Source: an uncultured Ruminococcus sp.
GTDB taxonomy: Bacteria > Bacillota > Clostridia > Oscillospirales > CAG-272
Direction of reading: 5' to 3'
Length of the DNA stretch: 24,516 bases
NCBI GenBank assembly: GCA_902766115.1
Contig: CACXCL010000195.1
Coordinates: 1 to 24,516 of the forward strand
Below the pieces are notes generated by a model, which was not told where the DNA came from, did not search any database, and saw only the letters and a program-made list of their open reading frames with translations. The position numbers and the translations under genes were made by a program. Shown piece after piece: positions 8,331 through 16,019 of the stretch (position 1 is the first letter of the stretch; every line of letters starts with the position of its first letter).

Positions 8331-9164
8331 TCAGCCTACGTAATCCATGATGTTGTCGAACACGGATGAGAAGGACGACAGGACCGTTCCGAGCGGATTG
8401 CTCCGGCGTCCGGTGTTTTCGGTCGCGGTGTTTTCGAGTTCTATGTAGTCGCCGGACGACATGGATATGAACCTTTTTTCCACGGAGCCCTCTTTGACCA
8501 TGCCGATCTTCTCCGTGGCTATCTGCTCCACGAGACGAATATCGTTCTTCTGTTCCAGGGCGAAGTCCAGTTCCTTGTCCTCCGCCTTCAGCGCTTCAAG
8601 TCTGCTCTTTGCGTCCGAAAGCTCACCGGTGGACTTGCTGACCTGAGCGAAGCTGAATATCACCGCCATCAGCATGCAGGTGGCGATGAGAAGGATCATC
8701 ACGAAAGAAAAAGAGATGCGGCTTTTCGCGACTTTGACTTCTCTCGCAAGTTTCTCCTTTTCGATACGTTTCGCCTCGGCGCAGGACGCCGCCTTTTCTT
8801 TCTTTATCTGAGCGGCCTTTTCCGCTTTGAGTTTCTTCTCGCACGCCTTCAGGTATTCGAGCCTTCTCCTGCGCCTTTCCTCCTCGGCGGCGCGCCTCAT
8901 TTCCTCGCGGCGGATCCTCTCCTCTATCTGTTTTCTTCTGAGAGCGTCGTAATACGCTTCCCTGCTGTACGCGCCGGAGGCGGGCCGACGGAGCTGCCCG
9001 GCGTACGCGGCACCGGCAGCTCTTGCCGGAGCGGGTCTCTGTCGCGCTTCACCCTGCCTGCGGACGTTCGCCCTGCGGGCTGCCGCGCTCGATTCATACC
9101 GTCTTAAAAGCTCGTCGGCAGAGCGTCTGCTGTTCATCTGCCTCACTGACGGTTGGTAAGTCAT
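8331..9164 (-). CDS. ftsL: FtsL/DivIC-like bitopic division protein with long charged cytoplasmic extension
   Basis: Position between rsmH and the PBP gene, one membrane segment (about 150-174) and a following coiled coil (about 178-210) mark this as the cluster's FtsL, the divisome scaffold that couples the FtsQ/DivIB-type complex to FtsW and the PBP. FtsL sequences are poorly conserved, so this call rests on architecture and context. The 277-residue length is well above the roughly 100-120 usual for the family. The excess is an Arg-, Lys-, Glu- and Ala-rich cytoplasmic region, probably a coiled coil at about 76-147. After the extracellular coil there is a Ser/Thr-rich tail. The ATG at 9162-9164 has AGGAGG nine bases upstream. 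The cytoplasmic tail could hold a lineage-specific partner site (inference). Confidence 0.82.
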   Translation of the reverse strand: MTYQPSVRQMNSRRSADELLRRYESSAAARRANVRRQGEARQRPAPARAAGAAYAGQLRRPASGAYSREAYYDALRRKQIEERIRREEMRRAAEEERRRRRLEYLKACEKKLKAEKAAQIKKEKAASCAEAKRIEKEKLAREVKVAKSRISFSFVMILLIATCMLMAVIFSFAQVSKSTGELSDAKSRLEALKAEDKELDFALEQKNDIRLVEQIATEKIGMVKEGSVEKRFISMSSGDYIELENTATENTGRRSNPLGTVLSSFSSVFDNIMDYVG

Positions 9165-9210
9165 ATCGCTCTGCCTCCTTTTTTTTCAAATTCATCGTGC
9201 CGCTCCGCGG

Positions 9211-10149
9211 TCACAGTTTTCTGACGATCCTCAGCTTCGCGCTTCGTGCTCGCGGGTTTTCCTCCGTCTCGTCCTTCGACGGGACGACGGGCTTCTTCGT
9301 CACATGCTCGACGACCGGGACCCTCCCGCAGACGCACACCGGAAATTCCGGGGGACAGATGCACCCCGTGGCCAGATCCGCGAACGTCCTCTTGACGATC
9401 CGGTCCTCCAGAGAATGGAACGTGATCACCGCCGCGATCCCGCCGGGGGCGAGCCTTTCCACCGCCGCACGGATGGACGGTTCGATCTGGTCCAGCTCGC
9501 CGTTCACCTCGATGCGGATCGCCTGGAAGGTCCGCTTCGCGGGATGCTGGGTCTCAGCCCGTCTGGCCGCCGCAGGCATCGCCCCGGCAACAAGAGCCGC
9601 AAGCTCGCCTGTGGTCGTGATCCGTTTCTTCTCTCTCGCTTTGACGATGTTTTTTGCAACGGGTCCGGCGAATTTTTCCTCGCCGTATTCCCAAATGATC
9701 CGTTTCAGTTCCTCGGCGGAGTATCCGTTTACCACGTCCTCCGCGGTGATCCCTCCGGACCGGTCCATGCGCATATCGAGGGGCGCGTCCTTCATATAGG
9801 AAAAGCCGCGTTCGCCCTCGTCAAGCTGGAACGAGGAAACGCCCAGATCCCACATGACTCCGTTCAGAGGGTCCGCGCCGACAGAGTCAAGCACCGCGCC
9901 GATCTCGGAGTAGTCCGATTTGACGACGGTCACCTTGCCGCCGAATACGGCGAGTCTTTCCTTCGCCGCCGCAACGGCGTCCGGGTCCCGGTCAAGGGAG
10001 ATCAGCCTCCCCCCTTTGGGAAGCCGCCTTGCGATCTCGTAAGAGTGGCCCCCGCCTCCCGCGGTACAGTCCGCGAACACCCCTCCGCGCTCCGGCGAGA
10101 GAGCGTCCACGACTTCATGAAGCAGTACCGACGCGTGCCTGAATTCCAT
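9211..10149 (-). CDS. rsmH: RsmH, 16S rRNA (cytosine-1402-N4)-methyltransferase
   Basis: RsmH (MraW) uses S-adenosylmethionine to methylate N4 of C1402 in the decoding centre of 16S rRNA. The 312-residue product opens with the typical RHASVLLHEVVDAL and has the SAM-binding glycine motif DCTAGGGGHS (27-36), SLDRDPDAV, the conserved WDLGVSSFQLDEGERGFSY block with PLDMRMD, KRTFQAIRIEVNGEL, and ITFHSLEDRIVKRTF. The ATG at 10147-10149 is only five bases after the mraZ stop and lacks a strong ribosome binding site, so coupled translation is likely. It is the standard second gene of dcw clusters. Confidence 0.97.
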   Translation of the reverse strand: MEFRHASVLLHEVVDALSPERGGVFADCTAGGGGHSYEIARRLPKGGRLISLDRDPDAVAAAKERLAVFGGKVTVVKSDYSEIGAVLDSVGADPLNGVMWDLGVSSFQLDEGERGFSYMKDAPLDMRMDRSGGITAEDVVNGYSAEELKRIIWEYGEEKFAGPVAKNIVKAREKKRITTTGELAALVAGAMPAAARRAETQHPAKRTFQAIRIEVNGELDQIEPSIRAAVERLAPGGIAAVITFHSLEDRIVKRTFADLATGCICPPEFPVCVCGRVPVVEHVTKKPVVPSKDETEENPRARSAKLRIVRKL

Positions 10150-10154
10150 TTCGG

Positions 10155-10574
10155 TTACAGTCCCAGTTCGGCCATCCGCGCCGCCATGTTCTCAGGCTCG
10201 CTGCCGAGGTCCTGTTCGTTCCATCTTTCCTCTGCCCAGATCTCGGCGTACTTGCCGCATCCGATAGTCATGACGTTCTTCGTTATGCCGGCGTATTCCA
10301 GCATTTCCTGGGGGATCAGGATCCTGCCCTGTGAATCGGGCTGGACCTCTATGGCGTTTGAATACAAATATCTGGCTATCTCGCGGACCTCGGATTTGCT
10401 CTTGGACTGGAGCTCCGCGCAATATGCGTTCCATTCCTTCTCGGAATACATGCTGAGGCATCCGCCAACGTCCTTGATGACGGTGACAACGGGCCCGAGC
10501 TGATCCTTCAGACGGGACGGGACGATCAGCCGGTTTTTGGAATCTATCGAATGGGAATACTTGCCCATCAGCAT
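10155..10574 (-). CDS. mraZ: MraZ, SpoVT/AbrB-fold transcriptional regulator of the dcw cluster
   Basis: A 139-residue DNA-binding protein made of two AbrB-like halves. Each half carries the family's DxxxR signature: DSKNRLIVP near the N-terminus and DSQGRILIP in the second half. In other bacteria MraZ forms rings and binds repeats in front of its own gene to control the dcw operon. The ATG at 10572-10574 gives the usual MxMGxYxHxID beginning and has GGAGG seven bases upstream. An ATG at 10598 would add eight residues with no family support. The gene is the first of the cluster, with a promoter and a row of MraZ-type boxes directly upstream, so self-regulation is a sound inference. Confidence 0.96.
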   Translation of the reverse strand: MLMGKYSHSIDSKNRLIVPSRLKDQLGPVVTVIKDVGGCLSMYSEKEWNAYCAELQSKSKSEVREIARYLYSNAIEVQPDSQGRILIPQEMLEYAGITKNVMTIGCGKYAEIWAEERWNEQDLGSEPENMAARMAELGL

Positions 10575-10581
10575 GATTATC

Positions 10582-10621
10582 CCTCCCTTTTCATCCATTT
10601 TGTGGCATTTTGCTCCACTTA
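10582..10621 (-). promoter_or_regulatory. MraZ-type operator: four 10-base direct repeats in the mraZ leader
   Basis: Read on the minus strand, four consecutive 10-mers begin with an A-rich triplet followed by TGG or a close variant: TAAGTGGAGC, AAAATGCCAC, AAAATGGATG and AAAAGGGAGG. Spacing is exactly one helical turn. This matches the AAAGTGG-plus-three pattern known for MraZ in Gram-positive relatives. The array starts just after the expected transcription start and its last unit contains the mraZ ribosome binding site, so bound MraZ would cover the leader. Confidence 0.8.
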
Positions 10622-10630
10622 GTTGCCATT

Positions 10631-10659
10631 ATTATAATGCATGACGGAAGAAAACGCAA
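10631..10659 (-). promoter_or_regulatory. Sigma-A-type promoter of mraZ and the dcw cluster
   Basis: On the minus strand TTGCGT (10654-10659) and a perfect TATAAT (10631-10636) are separated by 17 bases. Transcription would start near 10624, immediately before the MraZ boxes. The AT-rich gap upstream to the gatB terminator (10660-10862) holds several CGGAAAAA runs, including an inverted repeat of GAAAAAT around TGACG, and no gene. Confidence 0.85.
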
Positions 10660-10862
10660 GTGTTTTGTTCAAAAAAATTCAGTTTTTTTCCGAAAAATTG
10701 ACGATTTTTCCGTTTTTTCGCGCAAATAGAACAAATGTTTTTATGTAAAACGCTGATTTTTTGCTTTTTTCCGATAAAAACCGCGTTTTTGCTCATTCCC
10801 GCCATTTCCGATCACGTTTCGGCGGCAGTCCTCCACCGGGTCGGCGTTTTTCGTCAGGGCGC

Positions 10863-10896
10863 AAAAAAAGACGCCTCATTTTTCATGAAGCGTCTT
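10863..10896 (-). terminator. Intrinsic terminator of the nfo-gatCAB operon
   Basis: Directly after the gatB stop, the minus-strand message forms a 12-pair stem, AAGACGCTTCAT with ATGAGGCGTCTT (one G-U pair), around a GAAAA loop, followed by a run of seven T. This separates gatB from the mraZ promoter, so the dcw cluster is a distinct transcription unit. Confidence 0.93.
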
Positions 10897-10911
10897 GATT
10901 TCATGTCGCCT

Positions 10912-12336
10912 TCAGTCGCCGTCCTCCGCGAAGAACGCGTCCACCTCTTCCGCCGTTATCCGCGGATCGGCGGAACCGCGGGACAGCCGCATCACCCCGC
11001 CGACTATGGCGGCTTTCGCCTTCGACTTGCCGCGTCTCACATCGGACACGGAGCGGGGATCGGCCGCCGCCGCGCACTCTACCAGAGCCCGGATCTCATT
11101 CCTGTCGGACAGCGTCAGCAGTCCGTTTTCCCTCGCCGCCCCGTCCGGATCGAGTCCGGAGTCCGCCATGATCTTTATCAGTTTTCTGACCGCTGTGGAG
11201 GTCAGCCTGCCCGCGGTGAAAAGATCCGCCGCCCGGGCGAGATGCTCCGGCGGGAACGGAGCGCGGTCCCCGAATTCCGGGATGACCGTTCCCACGGTGA
11301 GCGAAGTGACCGCCCGGGGATCGGCGCACGCCGCGGCGGCTCGCTCGAAGTAATCAGCCATCTCTCTCGAAAAACAGATCACCGACGCGTCGTCCTCGCG
11401 CAGGTCCCATCTCTCACGCCATTCTCTCATCCTCTCCTCGGGCGTTCTGCCCACCTCGCGGCTCAGATCTTCAATAAACGGATCGTCCAGCGTCACATCG
11501 GGAAGATCGGCTTCACGGATGAACCGGTAATCCACGGCGGTCTCCTTGTCGCGCATACGCTCGGTCTCGCCTGTGTCCTCGTTGAAGCGGCGCGTCTCCA
11601 TGACGACGGTACCTCCCCGGGAGACAATGTCGCACTGACGACGGAATTCCGCTTCGACGGCCTTCGCAGTAAAGTTCAGCGAGTTGATGTTCTTGATCTC
11701 GCAGCGGACGCCCGGCGCGTCCGACCCCTCGCGCATGACGGAAACGTTCACGTCGCATCTGAGGGAGCCCTCGTTCATTTTGCAGTCGGAGATCCCGTAG
11801 AATCGCATGATGCGCCGTATCTCGGCAACGTACGCCGCCGCTTCGGCGGCGGAGCGCATATCGGGCCGCGAGACTATCTCGATCAGCGGAACGCCGCATC
11901 TGTTGAAGTCGCAGAGAGTAACGCCGTCTCCGGGACGGTGGATCAGTTTTCCCGCGTCCTCCTCAAGCTGAATCCGTTCGATGCGGATCTCCTTTTCCGC
12001 GCCTCCGACGGAGATACGGACGGCTCCGTCCCGCCCTATCGGCGTGTCCCGCTGTGTTATCTGATACCCCTTCGGAAGGTCCGGGTAAAAGTAATTCTTC
12101 CTGTCGAAGTGGAATCTCTTTGCCACCGTGCATCCGGTGGCGACGGCGGCAAGCGCGGAGAGGCGCACCGCCTCGCCGTTCAGCACGGGAAGCGTTCCGG
12201 GCATCCCGAGACAGACGGGACAGCACCTGGAGTTCGGTTCTCCTCCGTACCCGGCGGAGCAGGAGCAGAACGCCTTTGATTTTGTTTTAAGTTCAACGTG
12301 TATCTCGATACCGACGACGGGGACGAATCCTTCCAT
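10912..12336 (-). CDS. gatB: GatB, aspartyl/glutamyl-tRNA amidotransferase subunit B
   Basis: GatB binds misacylated Glu-tRNA(Gln) or Asp-tRNA(Asn), activates the carboxylate with ATP, and receives ammonia from GatA. The 474-residue product starts VGIEIHVELKTKSKAF and has a zinc-type cysteine cluster (CSCS followed by CCPVC), NYFYPDLPKGYQI, LEEDAGKLIH, DFNRCGVPLIEIVSRPD and EGSLRCDVNVSV of the cradle domain. A helical middle and a YqeY-like C-terminal tail domain ending in GGVMRLSRGSADP complete it. The ATG at 12334-12336 shares one base with the gatA TGA and has GGAGG seven bases upstream, so translation is coupled. The same frame stays open upstream through gatA, but that part is not family sequence. 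An intrinsic terminator follows the stop. Confidence 0.97.
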   Translation of the reverse strand: MEGFVPVVGIEIHVELKTKSKAFCSCSAGYGGEPNSRCCPVCLGMPGTLPVLNGEAVRLSALAAVATGCTVAKRFHFDRKNYFYPDLPKGYQITQRDTPIGRDGAVRISVGGAEKEIRIERIQLEEDAGKLIHRPGDGVTLCDFNRCGVPLIEIVSRPDMRSAAEAAAYVAEIRRIMRFYGISDCKMNEGSLRCDVNVSVMREGSDAPGVRCEIKNINSLNFTAKAVEAEFRRQCDIVSRGGTVVMETRRFNEDTGETERMRDKETAVDYRFIREADLPDVTLDDPFIEDLSREVGRTPEERMREWRERWDLREDDASVICFSREMADYFERAAAACADPRAVTSLTVGTVIPEFGDRAPFPPEHLARAADLFTAGRLTSTAVRKLIKIMADSGLDPDGAARENGLLTLSDRNEIRALVECAAAADPRSVSDVRRGKSKAKAAIVGGVMRLSRGSADPRITAEEVDAFFAEDGD

Positions 12337-13733
12337 CACTCCACCTCCCCCGACGGGTGCGGGAAGGCGCCCCGAGCCCGTTCGATCGCCCTGCCGGCGG
12401 CGAAAAGGACCGCTTCCCGGAACCGCGCCGCAAGAAGTCCGACTCCCACCGGGAGTCCGTCGCCGTTCAGCTTTACCGGAACGGTCAGGGACGGCGTGCC
12501 GCTGAGGTTTGATATGTCGCTGAACCCGTCCTCCGCGGGTCCCGCTCCGTCTCCCGGGCGGTGAGCGGCCGAGCGTGCGGCAGGCATGAGTATCACGTCG
12601 TAGCGGGAGGTCACCTCCTCCGCCAAGGCGACAAGGCGCGCCCTGTGCGACAGGGCTCTGCCGTAGAGGGAGCCGCCGTCCTCGGTCAGCACGTACGCGC
12701 CGGTGACAAGTCTGTCTTTTACGCCCTCGCCAAAGCCCTCGCCGCGGGTCCTCGACGGTGTCCCGGCGGAGAAGCCGTATCTTATCCCGTCGTAGCGGGA
12801 CAGCGTTGACGACGCCTCGGCCGACGAGACGGCGATATACACCGCCGCCGCTTCCGCGGGGTCGAAGAAAGAATCTATTCCTGTCACATGAGCGCCTGAA
12901 GCCTCGAGCATCCCGGCGGCGTCCCGGAGCGCGCCGGTCACGTCCTCGGTAACGCCCGGCGGCGACCACAGGGCGATATTCATCCGGCTTATCTGCTTGC
13001 CTTCCGCGGGCGCCGGATCGACGGAAGTCATATCTCTCGGGTCGGCGCCGGATATAACGCGGTATATCAGTTCCGTATCTTCGACGGTCAGTGTCATGGG
13101 GCATATCTGTTCCAGCGACGGGGCAAATGATACCAGTCCGAACCTGGACACCGTCCCGTAAGTGGGCTTCAGCGCGACGATCCCGCAGAAGGACGCGGGA
13201 AGCCGTGACGAGCCTCCCGTATCGGAACCCAGGGACGCCGCGGCGCAGCCCGCCGCAACAGCAGCGGCGGATCCGCCGGAGGAGCCGCCCGCCACGCGGG
13301 ACCTGTCGTAGGGATTCCTCACCCCGCCGAAAAAGGAGGTCTCGCCTGACGAGCCCATGGCGAACTCGTCGAGGTTCGTCTTCCCTACAAGCACCGCTCC
13401 CGCCCGCTCGAGACGCTCCCAAACGGTTGCGCTGTACGCCGGGACGTAGTTCCCGAGCATCCTCGACGCGCAGGTACACCTGACCCCCGCGACGCAGATA
13501 TTGTCCTTCACCGCGACCGGGACCCCCGCGAGCGGGAGATCCTCTCCGTTTTTCAACCGTTCTTCGACAGAGACCGCTCCGCGATACGCCTCCTCCGGGG
13601 TGAGGGTGATAAACGCGCCGAGCGTGTCGTTCCCGGCACGCGAGAGAAAAGAACGGCACGCCCCGTCCGGCGACGCGGCTCCGTCCTTTATTGCTTTTAC
13701 TGTTTCTGAAACTGTCCTGATTTCTTTTTTCAT
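12336..13733 (-). CDS. gatA: GatA, glutaminyl-tRNA amidotransferase subunit A (amidase)
   Basis: GatA hydrolyses glutamine and channels ammonia to GatB. The 465-residue product belongs to the amidase-signature family: the catalytic lysine is K76 in VPVAVKDNI, the cis-serine S151 lies in GGSSGGSAAAV, and the nucleophile S175 closes GSDTGGS. The full Ser-cisSer-Lys triad is thus present. After it comes SRLPASFCG, where most relatives have an isoleucine or valine before the arginine; this is a small variation. The ATG at 13731-13733 follows AAGG closely and lies 13 bases after the gatC stop. The gene order gatC-gatA-gatB is the classical Gram-positive arrangement. Presence of GatCAB suggests an indirect route to Gln-tRNA or Asn-tRNA in this organism. 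Confidence 0.96.
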   Translation of the reverse strand: MKKEIRTVSETVKAIKDGAASPDGACRSFLSRAGNDTLGAFITLTPEEAYRGAVSVEERLKNGEDLPLAGVPVAVKDNICVAGVRCTCASRMLGNYVPAYSATVWERLERAGAVLVGKTNLDEFAMGSSGETSFFGGVRNPYDRSRVAGGSSGGSAAAVAAGCAAASLGSDTGGSSRLPASFCGIVALKPTYGTVSRFGLVSFAPSLEQICPMTLTVEDTELIYRVISGADPRDMTSVDPAPAEGKQISRMNIALWSPPGVTEDVTGALRDAAGMLEASGAHVTGIDSFFDPAEAAAVYIAVSSAEASSTLSRYDGIRYGFSAGTPSRTRGEGFGEGVKDRLVTGAYVLTEDGGSLYGRALSHRARLVALAEEVTSRYDVILMPAARSAAHRPGDGAGPAEDGFSDISNLSGTPSLTVPVKLNGDGLPVGVGLLAARFREAVLFAAGRAIERARGAFPHPSGEVE

Positions 13734-13746
13734 AGGCCTTCCCGGT

Positions 13747-14034
13747 TCATTCGTGAGTATCGGAAGTCAGTTTAAAGCGCGTCACGGCAAAGCCGCCCTC
13801 GGTCACCCCGCCGAGGAGCCTTCGCCCCGCTCCGGGGATGACGGCGTCCTCGCGCAAATCGCCGACCTTCACCGCCGGCTCCGGGGGAACGTCGCTCCCG
13901 TCCGCGCCGAGGGATGACACAAGGTCAAACAGCGACTCCGGCGCCGTGCGGCCGTCCCCGTCAATACACATCCGTCCCTCAAGCCCGCGCAGCAGCTCCG
14001 TCGGGAATCTGTCATTCTTTTTCAAATCCGTCAA
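13747..14034 (-). CDS. gatC: GatC-like small subunit of the GatCAB amidotransferase (divergent)
   Basis: A 95-residue product directly before gatA. The C-terminal half keeps the GatC pattern, a V-x-DLREDAVIPG stretch followed by a glycine-rich turn and FAVTRFKL, which wraps GatA in known structures. The N-terminal half lacks the usual A-K-LARLEL helix signature, so identification leans on position. The start is uncertain. A TTG at 14032-14034 overlaps the nfo TGA, and a second TTG at 14023-14025 has AAAGG about nine bases upstream and is better spaced. The only internal ATG would leave about 74 residues. Overlap with nfo suggests coupled translation. Confidence 0.75.
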   Translation of the reverse strand: MTDLKKNDRFPTELLRGLEGRMCIDGDGRTAPESLFDLVSSLGADGSDVPPEPAVKVGDLREDAVIPGAGRRLLGGVTEGGFAVTRFKLTSDTHE

Positions 14035-14873
14035 TCCTTTTTTCTCAGCGATCTGAGATACGCGATCTCCCTCTCGTATCCCGCCTCATCGTTGGGCGTC
14101 TCGAGGTAGAACGGCACTCCTTCAAGTTCGTCGCAGTTCACAAGGTACTCAAACGCTTCCTTCCTTATGTATCCCTCTCCCAGCTTCGCGTGACGGTCCT
14201 TGTGAGCTTCTACCGGGTTTTTGCTGTCGTTCACGTGTACGGCGCGCAGCCGGTCGAGTCCCACGACCCGGTCGAACTCCGCCAGAACGGAGGCGGGGTC
14301 CTCTGATATACGGTACCCTCCGTCGTGAACGTGGCAGGTATCGAGGCACACGCCCATGTGATCCCGGAGTCCCGGCTCGACAAGATCGATGATCCGGGCA
14401 AGCTCCTCGAAGGATCTTCCTATCTCCGTTCCCTTTCCCGCCATTGTCTCAAGCAGAACGGTGGTTTTCATTCCTTCCCACAGGATGGAGTTAAGCATCC
14501 CGGCGATAAGGCGTATTCCCTCGTCCGCGCCCTGTCCCACGTGGTTCCCCGGATGGAAGTTGTAGAGAGCGCCTTCGATCCCCTCCAGCATCATGAGTTC
14601 CGTCCTCATGGTGTCGGCGGTGTATTCCCTGATATGCCCGTCCGCAGCGCAGGGATTGTAGATATAGGGGGCGTGAGCCAGCGGCGGATGCATCCCGTTT
14701 TCCCGGACGATCCTGTTGAGCTCGGCAATATCCGCGGGATCCGCGGCTGAGCCTCCGCTCCCTCTCGGGTTCCTCGTGAAGACCTGATAGGTGTTCCCGC
14801 CCATCTCAAGGATCCTTTTGGCGGTACCGCTGTATCCGCCCGTTTTTGACATGTGACATCCTACGTAAAACAT
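14031..14873 (-). CDS. nfo: Endonuclease IV (AP endonuclease, Nfo family)
   Basis: A 280-residue TIM-barrel enzyme that cuts DNA 5' of abasic sites in base excision repair. The metal-ligand motifs of the family are all visible in order: HAPYIYN, NFHPGNHVGQG, LLETMAGKG, GVCLDTCHVHDGGY, VHVNDSKNP, DRHAKLGEG and YLETPND, which together supply the three-zinc site. The ATG at 14871-14873 is preceded by an AGGAGGGG ribosome binding site, and the product starts MFYVGCHMSKTGGYSGTAKR as expected. The frame is open further upstream to 15101, but that runs across the divergent promoters and into the antisense of yihY. The stop overlaps gatC. The link with gatCAB is probably only operon sharing. Confidence 0.96.
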   Translation of the reverse strand: MFYVGCHMSKTGGYSGTAKRILEMGGNTYQVFTRNPRGSGGSAADPADIAELNRIVRENGMHPPLAHAPYIYNPCAADGHIREYTADTMRTELMMLEGIEGALYNFHPGNHVGQGADEGIRLIAGMLNSILWEGMKTTVLLETMAGKGTEIGRSFEELARIIDLVEPGLRDHMGVCLDTCHVHDGGYRISEDPASVLAEFDRVVGLDRLRAVHVNDSKNPVEAHKDRHAKLGEGYIRKEAFEYLVNCDELEGVPFYLETPNDEAGYEREIAYLRSLRKKD

Positions 14874-14917
14874 GACCCCTCCTCGCCGGCGGCGCGAAAG
14901 CCGTCGACATCCCGCCA

Positions 14918-14946
14918 TTGACAGCGGGAGCAAAATGTGATAAAAT
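14918..14946 (+). promoter_or_regulatory. Sigma-A-type promoter of yihY
   Basis: TTGACA (14918-14923), a 17-base spacer and TAAAAT (14941-14946) form a near-consensus promoter. Transcription would start near 14953, giving an approximately 78-base leader to the TTG start. The spacer side holds a CCCGC/GCGGG inverted repeat around the -35. Confidence 0.85.
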
Positions 14947-14964
14947 CCTGAAAAAAGAGTACAA
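14937..14964 (-). promoter_or_regulatory. Possible promoter of the nfo-gatCAB operon
   Basis: On the minus strand TTGTAC (14959-14964) and TATCAC (14937-14942) are spaced by 16 bases, upstream of nfo. The -10 is a moderate match. It overlaps the -10 of the opposite yihY promoter, so the two would compete for polymerase. Confidence 0.45.
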
Positions 14965-15030
14965 TGATACGGGTACCGGATCCGTGTCTCCGTGCCCCGG
15001 ATACTTTTCCGTTCCGAAAGGACCGCTGAA

Positions 15031-15954
15031 TTGAAAAAAAGAAGTAAATCGCTCAACCTGAGACGGTTCAAGACCTTCGTCGAGGACTTCCTCGACAGCA
15101 TGCTCGAGGACCGGGTGACGGTCTATGCCGGAGAGACGTCGTTTTTCTTCGTCATTTCCTCGATCCCGTTCCTTATGCTGCTGATCAGTCTCTCGAGCTT
15201 TATCATCCCCGACGGCGCATATGAGCTCATGGCGTCCTTCGGCGCTTCCCTCCCCCAGAGCATCGGGAGGCTCTATCTGGACGTGATCTCGGAGCTTTAC
15301 GAGAGACCGCCGATAAATCTCATTTCCATATCGGCGATAACGGCGTTTTGGATGGCGTCGCGCGCCCTCTACTCCATCCGTGGCGGAATTGCCACCGTAT
15401 ACAGATCACACCCGACAAACTCGTTTCTGCGCGACATCCTGATGTCTTTTCTCTACACGCTGGCGTTTCTTGTCATGATGATCCTCACCATCGCTTTGAT
15501 CCTGTTCGGAAAACTCATGCACAAGGCCGCCGTAACACGGTTCCCGCGGTTCAAGGGGATCATCGACTCGGTCATCGCGTTCCGCGCTCCGGTGATCTTC
15601 GTCTTCATGGCGCTGTTCTTCTGGATCCTGTACTACGCCGCCAACAGACGCGGCGACTTCATCGGGAAGAAGCTCATTTACCACCTCCCCGGGGCTCTCT
15701 TCGCCGCGGCGGGGTGGATCCTGTTCTCATACATCTATTCTCTCTACGCCATATATTCCAGCGGAGCGTCGTATCTGTACGGCAGTCTCACCGCGCTGAT
15801 TCTTCTCATGCTCTGGATGTACTTCTGCATGATAATCCTTCTGCTCGGCGCGGAGATCAACAAATTGCTCGCGCTCCGGAGGAAAAGCAAGAAGGAAAAA
15901 GTATCGGTCGAGGAAAATGAGGAGACCGAAAAAACCGAAGTCGGAAAACCGTGA
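15031..15954 (+). CDS. YihY/BrkB-family inner membrane protein
   Basis: A 307-residue polytopic membrane protein of the YihY (formerly RNase BN) family, whose molecular function is not settled. It has an N-terminal amphipathic cytoplasmic stretch, then about six hydrophobic segments. Family landmarks are YAGETSFFFVISSIPF, the MASRALYSIRGGIATVYR segment, and a C-terminal SYLYGSLTALILLMLWMYFCMI block followed by EINKL. The tail is Lys/Glu-rich and cytoplasmic. I chose the TTG at 15031-15033 because AAGGA lies eight bases upstream; a GTG at 14992 would add 13 residues but has no good binding site. The gene has its own promoter and a strong terminator, so it is a single-gene unit opposite to its neighbours. 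Confidence 0.9.
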   Translation: MKKRSKSLNLRRFKTFVEDFLDSMLEDRVTVYAGETSFFFVISSIPFLMLLISLSSFIIPDGAYELMASFGASLPQSIGRLYLDVISELYERPPINLISISAITAFWMASRALYSIRGGIATVYRSHPTNSFLRDILMSFLYTLAFLVMMILTIALILFGKLMHKAAVTRFPRFKGIIDSVIAFRAPVIFVFMALFFWILYYAANRRGDFIGKKLIYHLPGALFAAAGWILFSYIYSLYAIYSSGASYLYGSLTALILLMLWMYFCMIILLLGAEINKLLALRRKSKKEKVSVEENEETEKTEVGKP

Positions 15955-15963
15955 TCACAAAAT

Positions 15964-16019
15964 GGGCCGTCCCGCCGGCTGTCCTTCGGGAACAGCGGCA
16001 GACAGCCCGTTCTTTTTTT
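15964..16019 (+). terminator. Intrinsic terminator of yihY, shared hairpin with mltG
   Basis: A long stem starts at GGGC (15964-15967) and closes at GCCC (16005-16008), with an inner GGCTGT/ACAGC helix capped by TTCG. On the plus strand it is followed by GTTC and seven T, a good terminator for yihY. The mltG TAA (16018-16020) lies in that T-run. On the minus strand the same hairpin is followed by ATTTTGT, so it may also end the ftsK-mltG operon, less strongly. Confidence 0.88.

Noticed and set aside
10735..12279. Plus-strand open frame of 514 codons opposite gatB
   Set aside because: It crosses the gatB terminator and lies antisense to a gene with full family motifs; the predicted protein is low-complexity Arg/Gly/His-rich.
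12337..13659. Upstream extension of the gatB frame through gatA, giving a 915-codon frame
   Set aside because: The extra part is Arg/Gly-rich shadow sequence over gatA; the gatB ATG at 12334-12336 has a perfect binding site and the family N-terminus.
14874..15101. N-terminal extension of nfo
   Set aside because: It would cover both divergent promoters and the start of yihY; the family start and a strong binding site are at 14873.
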